The translations under genes were made by a program, and so were the position numbers. A DNA stretch of 64,000 nucleotides from an uncultured Oscillospiraceae bacterium (GTDB lineage: Bacteria > Bacillota > Clostridia > Oscillospirales > Oscillospiraceae), in assembly GCA_950075865.1 (NCBI GenBank), contig CATMVA010000002.1, positions 125,053 through 189,052 on the forward strand, written 5' to 3'. Within the stretch, counting starts at the first letter, position 1. Each line of letters begins with the position of its first letter. Below the pieces are notes generated by a model. The model worked only from the letters and a program-made list of their open reading frames with translations. It had not been told where the DNA came from and did not search any database. Shown here piece by piece: positions 57,566 to 64,000 of this stretch.

Positions 57566-57594
57566 AGTATATCCGATTTCCCCCGGCTTGTCAA
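57566..57594 (-). promoter_or_regulatory. Promoter of the tRNA operon
   Basis: TTGACA (57594-57589), a 17-nt spacer and TATACT (57571-57566) form a near-consensus promoter about 30 nt upstream of tRNA-Met, as expected for highly expressed stable RNA. Confidence 0.88.
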
Positions 57595-57629
57595 TCAAAA
57601 GTTTCCGAAAGAGCAAAAATTTTTCTTTT

Positions 57630-59177
57630 TTATTCCCCGCCGGTGACCGACCAGTTCTCCAACCCGGCAAACACGTCCCGCTGCGTGGGCTCCGCCCCCC
57701 GTACCTGTCCCCACTGGGTGAGCAGGGAGCCGTTTTTGAAGCACAATGTCACCAGGGGCACCGTCTCTTCCAGCCGGGCCCAGAGGGCCGAGGCCGCCTC
57801 TTCCCGCGCCTCCCCGGCCGCCGCCCGGTACTCCTCCAGCAGCCGGTCGGTTTCCCGGTCGGCGTACCTGCCGTAATTCAGGCTCCCCCCGCTGCCCAGC
57901 AGGTCCTCCAGGTCAAAGTCGGCGGTGAGGATGCTCTCCCCCAGATACAGGTCGAACTGTCCCCGCTCCAGGGCCGAGACAAAATCATCCCAGGGCAGCT
58001 TGGTCAGGGTCACCGTGCAGCCCATCTCCTCCAGGGCGTCCCGCAGCGCCGCAGCCACGGCCACCTTGTAGACATTCTCCTGATTCACGATAAGCCGCAG
58101 GGTCAGCCGGTTCCGCCACTTGGCCAACTTCCCCTCCTCGTCGGCGCTCCACCCAGCCCCAGTCAACAGCTCCAGAGCCTTCTCCCGGTCACAGGCCAAC
58201 GCCCCGGCCCGCTCACTGTCATAGCCCGCCCCGTTGGGGTGTATGGGCAGGGCCGAGGCCGTCGCATGACCCAGCAGGATCTCCCGGACAATGGTCTCCC
58301 GGTCAAAGGCCAGGGCCACCGCCTGCCGCACCGCCTCCTCCCGGCAGGCCCCCGAGGCCGTGTTGCATCCTACATAAAGAAGTCCCGTGGTGGGATAGTC
58401 GGCAGTCTCCTGCCGGCCAGAATAGCCCGGCATGTTGGTGCCCGTCAGGTCGGTGTCCACCAGGGAGATCTCCCGTGTGTCAAAAGCGTAGACCAACTCG
58501 TCGCTGGATCCTACTGTCCGCAGCTCCACCCTCTGCCGGGGCACCGCCGCCCCCTCCCGGGCGGAGAGGAAAAGTCCCTCCTCCCCCTCGTCCAGATAAT
58601 AGGGCCCTGTTCCCAAAGGCCGCTGAGGATCTTCGCCCTCCCGGACGATAGGCACGTCCAAAAGGGCCGGCAGAGCCCCGTTGGGCCGGGACAGAGTGAC
58701 CTCCACCTTATCCTCCCCTTGGGCCCGTACCCGGATCACATCCTCCAGCCGTCCCCCGTACCGGTCGCTCTGCCGGGCGGCATTCAGGGAGGAGACCACC
58801 TCGGCGGCGGTCAGAGCCGCCCCGTTGGAGAAAGTGTCCTCCTTCAGGGTAAGGGTCCAGGTCAGCCCATCCTCGCTCACCTCATAGTCCACGCACAGGT
58901 CCTTTTGAGGGACAAAATTCCGGTCCAGAGCGAACAGCCCCCGGTACAGCAGGGGAGCCAGTGTCAGGTTCAGCCGGTTGGTCCCCGTGATGGGGTGGAA
59001 CCCGCCCCCCGGATAGCAGGGCAGGGCAAATTCCAGCTCCTCCGCCGGGAGCGCCGTGGGCGTGGGCGTGGCCGAAGCCGCGGGCGTATCCGTGACCTGG
59101 GCCGCCAGATCGCCGCACCCTGCCAGGCTCATCAGCCCGGCCAGAGCCAGGGCCATCCATTGTCGTCTCTTTTTCAT
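57630..59177 (-). CDS. ABC transporter substrate-binding lipoprotein (SBP_bac_5, peptide type)
   Basis: This 515-residue exported lipoprotein has the signal MKKRRQWMALALAGLMSLAGC, with lipobox LAGC and C21 as lipidation site. An Ala/Thr/Pro-rich spacer follows, then a full-length family 5 solute-binding domain (LNLTLAPLLYRGLFALD, DGLTWTLTLKED, AEVVSSLNAA, then AVALAFDRETI). The family binds oligopeptides, nickel or related solutes for an ABC importer. No permease or ATPase gene is next to it, so it is an orphan here. It follows the pgeF-like gene by 66 bases on the same strand and is probably cotranscribed. The ligand is not predictable. Confidence 0.93.
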   Translation of the reverse strand: MKKRRQWMALALAGLMSLAGCGDLAAQVTDTPAASATPTPTALPAEELEFALPCYPGGGFHPITGTNRLNLTLAPLLYRGLFALDRNFVPQKDLCVDYEVSEDGLTWTLTLKEDTFSNGAALTAAEVVSSLNAARQSDRYGGRLEDVIRVRAQGEDKVEVTLSRPNGALPALLDVPIVREGEDPQRPLGTGPYYLDEGEEGLFLSAREGAAVPRQRVELRTVGSSDELVYAFDTREISLVDTDLTGTNMPGYSGRQETADYPTTGLLYVGCNTASGACREEAVRQAVALAFDRETIVREILLGHATASALPIHPNGAGYDSERAGALACDREKALELLTGAGWSADEEGKLAKWRNRLTLRLIVNQENVYKVAVAAALRDALEEMGCTVTLTKLPWDDFVSALERGQFDLYLGESILTADFDLEDLLGSGGSLNYGRYADRETDRLLEEYRAAAGEAREEAASALWARLEETVPLVTLCFKNGSLLTQWGQVRGAEPTQRDVFAGLENWSVTGGE

Positions 59178-59243
59178 ATTCTCTCATTCCTCACATCAGG
59201 ATCATGTTCAAAGGCTCTCCCGCTCCCCGCGGCAGTTCCCCGT

Positions 59244-60074
59244 TCAGGCCCCCACTTTCTCTCCCGGCAGGGCGATGAGGGCCGCCTGGCTCCCCCGTTC
59301 CCCTTTGGTGTACCGGTGGGACCAGTATTTTTCAGGTTTACATAATGTGCAATCGGGCGAGATGTCGGTAAACTCCCTCAAAACCCCCGATTTTTGCAGC
59401 AAAAGGGCGTTAATCCCCTTCAAATCCACCCTAAATTTCCCCCCCTCGCCGGGGCCGTCCAGATAGGGCAAAATATCCTCTCCAAGCTTGCGGCGCAAGG
59501 CTTCCGGCACATCTTCATCGGTCTCGAAGCAGCACCGGGAAATACAGGGCCCCAGAGCAGCGGTCAAGTCCTCCGGCCGGGTCCCGTAGGCCTCTTTCAT
59601 TGTCCGGACTGCCTGCCCCACAATGTTTTCCGCCGTCCCCCGCCACCCGGCGTGGACCGCCCCGATGGCCCTGTGGACCGGGTCGCACAGTAGCACCGTC
59701 AGACAATCCGCCCCAAACACAGTCAGCACAAGGCCTTCCACGTTTGTGACCAGCCCGTCAGCCTCATAATCCACCCTCCGGTCCAACCCTTTTCCGGCAT
59801 CCTCTGCGGTCACGATCCGCACCCCGGAGCCGTGGACCTGGTTGGAAAAAACCAGCTTATCCCGCTCCACCCCAAGAGCGGAACACACGCGGCTGTAGTT
59901 CTCCCGGACTTTATCCAGATCGTCCCCCCGGTTTTTTCCCAGGTTCAGCGAGGCATAGATCCCCTCCGACACGCCCCCCTGCCGGGTGGTAAAACCATGG
60001 GGCACCCCTGCCATGGTCATCCGCAGGGAAACCTGCATAGGGATCCGCCCCAGTGTCACATCGATCAGGTCCAT
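59244..60074 (-). CDS. pgeF: Purine nucleoside phosphorylase / YfiH (PgeF, LACC1) family
   Basis: A 276-residue cytosolic protein. It carries the family's metal-binding residues in NQVHG, ADCLTVLLCD and HAGWRGT, and the characteristic GFTTRQGGVS and GPCISRCCFE blocks. Members were long called multicopper polyphenol oxidases; later work showed adenosine and inosine phosphorolysis, and a role in correcting mis-amidated peptidoglycan precursors in E. coli PgeF. The ATG at 60074 has AAAGGAGA 6 nt upstream. The length is usual. It heads a probable operon with the lipoprotein gene. Confidence 0.93.
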   Translation of the reverse strand: MDLIDVTLGRIPMQVSLRMTMAGVPHGFTTRQGGVSEGIYASLNLGKNRGDDLDKVRENYSRVCSALGVERDKLVFSNQVHGSGVRIVTAEDAGKGLDRRVDYEADGLVTNVEGLVLTVFGADCLTVLLCDPVHRAIGAVHAGWRGTAENIVGQAVRTMKEAYGTRPEDLTAALGPCISRCCFETDEDVPEALRRKLGEDILPYLDGPGEGGKFRVDLKGINALLLQKSGVLREFTDISPDCTLCKPEKYWSHRYTKGERGSQAALIALPGEKVGA

Positions 60075-60098
60075 GAAGGTCTCCTTTCGATTATGTCA

Positions 60099-60127
60099 AC
60101 TATATTATGTAAAATTATATTAATCAA
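60099..60127 (-). promoter_or_regulatory. Candidate promoter of the pgeF-lipoprotein operon
   Basis: On the minus strand TTGATT (60127-60122), a 17-nt spacer and TATAGT (60104-60099) lie just upstream of the pgeF ribosome site, in an AT-rich stretch of about 130 bases. Confidence 0.6.
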
Positions 60128-60210
60128 GTCCTTTATAAGTTAGCCTTTATATATTTTTGGTTAGAGTTATGTCTACTATATTTATGTTAACATTTATTTA
60201 AGAGAAAACA

Positions 60211-60240
60211 TACCCCGCCGCTGTCCCCAGCGGCGGGGTA
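60211..60240 (-). terminator. Intrinsic terminator of secA
   Basis: TACCCCGCCGCTG and CAGCGGCGGGGTA form a 13-bp stem around a 4-nt loop. In the secA direction it is followed by TGTTTTCTCTT. It ends 16 bases beyond the secA stop. Confidence 0.9.
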
Positions 60241-60255
60241 GCTCTTGCCCTCGCG

Positions 60256-63018
60256 TTACATATCCGCTTCCGAATGGTACTCCTTGCAGGTACATTTCTT
60301 CCATTTCTTGCCGCTGCCGCAGGGACAGGGATCGTTGCGGCCGATCTTCTCGCCCTTGCGGACCACAGGACGCTTCTGGACAGTCTGGTCGCCGCCCCCC
60401 GAGGTGCCGGTGACCTTGGCCACCCGCTCCCGCTTGACCTCGCCCTGGGGCTGGACCCGGGCCAGGAAGATCCGGCGCACGGTCTCCTCCTGGATGGCCG
60501 CGATCATCTCCTCAAACATATCGTAGCCTTCCCGCTTATACTCGATGACCGGGTTGGACTGGCCGTAAGCCCGCAGGCCGATGCCCTGGCGCAGCTCCTG
60601 CATAGCATCAATGTGGTCCATCCAGTATTCATCCACCACCCGGAGCATGACCACCCGCTCCAGCTCCCGCATAAGGGGAGCACCCAGAGCCTGTTCCTTG
60701 GCCGCGTAGAGGGTCTCCGCCTTTTCGGTCAGCTCGGACACAAGGTCCTCCACCGACTTGTGGGCAAGCTCCTCATCGGTATACTGCAGCTCAGCCGCAC
60801 CCAGGAAAACCCCCCGGAAATGGTCGGTGGCCGCCTTCCAGCCGTCGGCGTCCAGGTGTCCCTGCTCGCCCATGTGACCCTGGACGGCGTTCTGGATGGC
60901 GGTCTCCAGCATCTTGCGGATACTCTGCTGCACATCCTCCCCGTCCAGCACCTGGCGGCGCTGCTTGTAAATGACATGCCGCTGGGTGTTCATCACGTCG
61001 TCGTACTCCAGGGTAGATTTCCGGGCCTGGAAGTTCCGGGACTCCACCTGCTTCTGGGCGTTCTCGATGGCATTGGTCAGCATTTTCTGCTCCAGAGGGG
61101 TGTCCTCGTCCACGCCCAGCTTATCCATCATGCCCATGACCCGCTCAGAGCCGAAGAGCCGCATGATGTCGTCCTCCAGAGAGAGGTAGAACCGGGTCTC
61201 GCCCGGATCCCCCTGACGGCCGGCACGGCCCCGGAGCTGGTTGTCGATCCGGCGGGACTCATGGCGCTCGGTGCCCACGATGAAGAGACCGCCGGCCGCC
61301 CGGACCTTGTCGGCCTCGGGGCGGATCTCCTCCTTATACTTGGCCTCGGCGGTCTGAAAGGCCTGCCGGGCGGCGATGATCTCCTGGTCGTCGGTCTCGG
61401 CAAAGCCGGTGGCCTCGGCAATGAGCTCGTCGCTCATACCCTGCTTCCGGAGATCAGCCTTGGCCAGAAACTCGGCATTGCCGCCCAGCATGATATCGGT
61501 ACCACGGCCGGCCATGTTGGTGGCCACGGTGACGGCTCCAAACTTGCCCGCCTGGGCCACGATCTCGGCTTCCTTCTCGTGGTTCTTGGCATTCAAGACG
61601 TTGTGCTTGATCCCCGCCCGCTTCAGAAGGGCAGAGAGCAGCTCGGACTTCTCGATGGAGATGGTGCCCACCAGCACGGGCTGGCCCTTCTCGTGGCACT
61701 CCTGGATCTGCTGGATCACCGCCCGGAACTTCCCCGCCTCGGTCTTGTAGATCAGATCGTCGTGATCCTGCCGGGCCACGGGACGGTTGGTGGGAATCTC
61801 CACCACGTCCAGGGCGTAGGTTCCGTTGAACTCCTCCTCCTCAGTCATGGCGGTGCCCGTCATGCCCGAGAGCTTCCCATAAAGCCGGAAATAATTCTGG
61901 AAGGTGATGGTGGCCAAGGTCTTGCTCTCCCGCTGGACGTCCACCCCCTCCTTGGCCTCGATGGCCTGATGGAGGCCCTCGGAATACCGGCGGCCGAACA
62001 TGAGCCGGCCGGTGAACTCGTCCACGATGATGATCTGACCGTTCTCCACTACATAGTCGATATCCCTCTTCATCAGGCCCCTGGCCCGGATGGCCTGGTT
62101 GATGTGGTGGGACAGGGTGGCGTTCTCCGGGTCGGCCAGGTTCTCCACATTGAATGCCTGCTCGGCCTTTGCCACGCCCCGGGCGGTAAGGGCCACAGTC
62201 TTGGCCTTCTCGTCCACAATGTAGTCAGCGTCCAGATCGGGATCCTCCTCCTGCTTGGAGTCGGTTTTAGCGTACCGCTGGCACTTGAGTCGGGCGGCAA
62301 ACTGGTCCACGATCTGGTAGAGCTGGGTGGACTGGTCCCCCTGACCCGAGATGATCAGGGGGGTCCGGGCCTCGTCGATAAGGATGGAGTCCACCTCATC
62401 CACAATGGCAAAGGCATGGCCCCGCTGGACCAGCTCCTGAGCGTAAAGTGCCATATTGTCCCGCAGGTAATCAAAGCCAAACTCGTTGTTGGTGCCATAG
62501 GTGATGTCGGCGGCGTAAGAGCCTTTCCGATCCTTGGGCTCCACATCGTGGATCACAAGGCCCACCGTGAGGCCCAGGAAGCGGTAGAGCTTGCCCATCC
62601 ACTCCGAGTCACGCTTTGCCAGGTAATCGTTCACCGTAACGATGTGGACTCCCTCGCCGGCCAGAGCGTTGAGGTAGGCGGGCAGAGTGGCCACCAGGGT
62701 CTTGCCTTCGCCGGTCCGCATCTCGGCGATGCGCCCCTGGTGGAGGATAATGCCGCCGATGAGCTGGACCCGGTAGGGCCGCAGGCCCAGCACCCGATCG
62801 GAGGCCTCCCGCGCGGTGGCAAAGGCCTCGGGCAGAATGTCGTCCAGGGTCTCCCCATTTTTGAGCCGCTCCTTGAACTCGGGGGTCTTGGCCTGGAGCT
62901 GGGCGTCGGTGAGATGGCGGTACTCCTCCTCCAGGGCCTCGATCTTCTGCACGGTGGGCTCCAGCCGCTTGACCTCCTTCTCGGAGGTGGTACCGAAAAT
63001 TTTCTTCAGAATATTCAT
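60256..63018 (-). CDS. secA: Preprotein translocase ATPase SecA
   Basis: This 920-residue ATPase pushes unfolded secretory proteins through SecYEG. Seen in order: Walker A MRTGEGKT (100-107) in nucleotide-binding domain 1, [13 protein letters not shown] (DEAD-type Walker B), the cross-linking domain, domain 2 with [14 protein letters not shown] and [14 protein letters not shown], the helical scaffold and wing, and a C-terminal metal-binding tail [14 protein letters not shown] that binds SecB or the ribosome in the family. ATG 63018 begins MNILKKIFG, the typical start, with AAAGGA 9 nt upstream; an upstream in-frame start would add 29 atypical residues. The giant protein would depend on this route, though their closeness may be chance. 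Confidence 0.97.
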   Translation of the reverse strand: MNILKKIFGTTSEKEVKRLEPTVQKIEALEEEYRHLTDAQLQAKTPEFKERLKNGETLDDILPEAFATAREASDRVLGLRPYRVQLIGGIILHQGRIAEMRTGEGKTLVATLPAYLNALAGEGVHIVTVNDYLAKRDSEWMGKLYRFLGLTVGLVIHDVEPKDRKGSYAADITYGTNNEFGFDYLRDNMALYAQELVQRGHAFAIVDEVDSILIDEARTPLIISGQGDQSTQLYQIVDQFAARLKCQRYAKTDSKQEEDPDLDADYIVDEKAKTVALTARGVAKAEQAFNVENLADPENATLSHHINQAIRARGLMKRDIDYVVENGQIIIVDEFTGRLMFGRRYSEGLHQAIEAKEGVDVQRESKTLATITFQNYFRLYGKLSGMTGTAMTEEEEFNGTYALDVVEIPTNRPVARQDHDDLIYKTEAGKFRAVIQQIQECHEKGQPVLVGTISIEKSELLSALLKRAGIKHNVLNAKNHEKEAEIVAQAGKFGAVTVATNMAGRGTDIMLGGNAEFLAKADLRKQGMSDELIAEATGFAETDDQEIIAARQAFQTAEAKYKEEIRPEADKVRAAGGLFIVGTERHESRRIDNQLRGRAGRQGDPGETRFYLSLEDDIMRLFGSERVMGMMDKLGVDEDTPLEQKMLTNAIENAQKQVESRNFQARKSTLEYDDVMNTQRHVIYKQRRQVLDGEDVQQSIRKMLETAIQNAVQGHMGEQGHLDADGWKAATDHFRGVFLGAAELQYTDEELAHKSVEDLVSELTEKAETLYAAKEQALGAPLMRELERVVMLRVVDEYWMDHIDAMQELRQGIGLRAYGQSNPVIEYKREGYDMFEEMIAAIQEETVRRIFLARVQPQGEVKRERVAKVTGTSGGGDQTVQKRPVVRKGEKIGRNDPCPCGSGKKWKKCTCKEYHSEADM

Positions 63019-63095
63019 ACTCCGTGTTCCTTTCGCACTGCGGAATTTTGACTGTCTCAATTTGCCAACAGTTTCCTTTGTGTTGTCATCTGGTA

Positions 63096-63166
63096 AGTAT
63101 ATCACACATTGAGATAATAAAAAAGTAGAAATTGTAAATATCAGCGGCCATCGGCGAAAATGTCAA
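63096..63166 (-). promoter_or_regulatory. Candidate secA promoters
   Basis: Two candidates lie on the minus strand. One is TTGACA (63166-63161), 17 nt, TGATAT (63143-63138). The other is an extended -10, TGATATACT, with TATACT at 63101-63096 and a poor -35. The distal one is within 50 bases of the transposase stop, so it may lie in or next to the IS end. Confidence 0.5.
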
Positions 63167-63169
63167 GGG

Positions 63170-64000
63170 TTAAATGCAGAAAAATCTAAAAAACTTTTTT
63201 GTGCAATATTTACAAAAGCAATTCCACCCCCTCAACCCCGGCCTTCTGGGCAAGCTCCAGCAGCACCCGCCCGGCACACCTTCCCCCAAGGATGCCGCGC
63301 GGGTACTCGTTTACCCACCTCTGTACTTCCAGTGTGTCCGCCTCGGTTATCCCGGTGAAGTCCGTCCCCTTCGGCACCCGCCGCCGAATCATGCGGTTTC
63401 CGTTCTCGTTGCTCCCTCGTTCGTAGGCGCTGTACGGATGACAGTAATAGATATGCGTCCGGTCCCCTTCTCCGGTCACGGTCCGCGTCATGCCCTCCCA
63501 GTCTTGGAACTCGCTGCCATTGTCCACGGTGATTGTCTGGAATATCCGCCGAAAGTTGAAGCTCCCCAGTTTCTTTTCCAGCATATCCAGCACGGCCACC
63601 ACGCTTGCCATTGTCCCGTCCGGTATAAGAAACATGAGGTCCGCCCGCGACGTTCTTTCCGTCATGGTCAGGAACCGCTTCTTGCTCCCGCCCTCTTTGG
63701 CGGACAGCACAGAATCCATTTCCCAGTGAAACGGCTCTTCCCGTGTCGCCACTTCCTCCGGCCTGTCCTCGATACTGTCCCCCTTCGGCACCCTCGCCGC
63801 CTGGACCTTCTTGTACTCGGTCTTTCTCTTTCCGCCCATCGGCAGGCTCTTATTGGTCACTCGCAGAAATACCCCATCGTTGATGTACTTATACACGGTC
63901 CACTTTGAGAGGGTCACGGAGAAGGTCAAGCCGTCCTCCTTGATTTTGTGCAGGGCAGCTTCCGGGGAATATCCGTCGTCCGCGATTTTCCCCTCTATGT
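63170..64000 (-). mobile_element. Partial IS30-type insertion sequence upstream of secA
   Basis: The element is inferred from the transposase. Its secA-proximal end should lie in the AT-rich stretch just below 63210; no inverted repeat can be confirmed because the other end is outside the window. The left boundary given is an estimate. Confidence 0.5.
63210..64000 (-). CDS. IS30-family transposase, N-terminus outside window
   Basis: At least 263 C-terminal residues of a DDE transposase; the frame is open to the right edge, so the start is unseen (a TTG at 63929 is internal). Seen are HWEMDSVLSAKE (first Asp), TVDNGSEFQDW (second Asp) and SNENGNRMIRRRVPKGTDF (catalytic Glu), the normal IS30 order and spacing, following a WTVYKYI helix. 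The catalytic core looks intact. It reads towards secA and its stop lies 191 bases from the secA start. Confidence 0.92.
   Translation of the reverse strand, partial: IEGKIADDGYSPEAALHKIKEDGLTFSVTLSKWTVYKYINDGVFLRVTNKSLPMGGKRKTEYKKVQAARVPKGDSIEDRPEEVATREEPFHWEMDSVLSAKEGGSKKRFLTMTERTSRADLMFLIPDGTMASVVAVLDMLEKKLGSFNFRRIFQTITVDNGSEFQDWEGMTRTVTGEGDRTHIYYCHPYSAYERGSNENGNRMIRRRVPKGTDFTGITEADTLEVQRWVNEYPRGILGGRCAGRVLLELAQKAGVEGVELLL

Noticed and set aside
57507..59345. Plus-strand frame of 612 codons
   Set aside because: It is the shadow of the substrate-binding lipoprotein gene and starts inside tRNA-Met.
60274..63051. Plus-strand frame of 925 codons
   Set aside because: It is the antisense shadow of secA, whose motifs are unmistakable on the minus strand.

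Overview
The window looks like chromosome of a high-GC anaerobic Firmicute, most likely an Oscillospiraceae-type gut bacterium (Flavonifractor/Lawsonibacter/Oscillibacter-like). This is inferred from coding regions that look near 60% GC beside AT-rich promoters, AGGAGG-type ribosome sites, a SecA with a C-terminal Cys metal-binding tail, a giant FtsX-type permease with a long coiled-coil stalk, and an IS30-type transposase. The genus is not certain.

Region 1 (1-49121, minus strand) is one uninterrupted gene that runs off the left edge. It starts at 49121 with a signal peptide and stays open for 16,373 codons without a stop, so even this fragment would be about 1.7 MDa. After an N-terminal domain of unknown function and two low-complexity linkers, it consists of RCC1-type repeats grouped in sevens. 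The groups are separated by about 25 Ig-like linkers that carry a recurring G-F/Y-N-L motif. This predicts 24 complete seven-bladed beta-propellers plus a partial 25th, strung together outside the cell. Blade loops in five of the propellers carry Cys-rich zinc-ribbon-like inserts, and one carries a BspA-like leucine-rich insert. The C-terminus, which would show how the protein is anchored, lies outside the window. The very long plus-strand reading frames here are codon-aligned shadows of this gene.

Region 2 (49122-49937) is an AT-rich divergent intergenic stretch with a promoter for the giant gene and a strong promoter for a cold-shock protein gene with a leader of about 120 nt. A bidirectional terminator closes it.

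Region 3 (50028-56919) holds a two-gene ABC operon (ATPase, then a 1280-residue permease) on the minus strand. It is divergent from a TetR-family regulator, which is followed 11 nt later by a membrane-anchored polysaccharide deacetylase with Ig-like modules. The regulator probably controls the divergent promoters.

Region 4 (57070-60127, minus) holds a Met-Glu-Val tRNA operon with its own promoter and terminator. Upstream of it are a lipoprotein ABC substrate-binding protein and a pgeF/YfiH-family gene, probably one operon.

Region 5 (60211-64000, minus) holds secA with its terminator and candidate promoters, then an IS30-type transposase cut off by the right edge. No CRISPR array, rRNA or prophage was seen.
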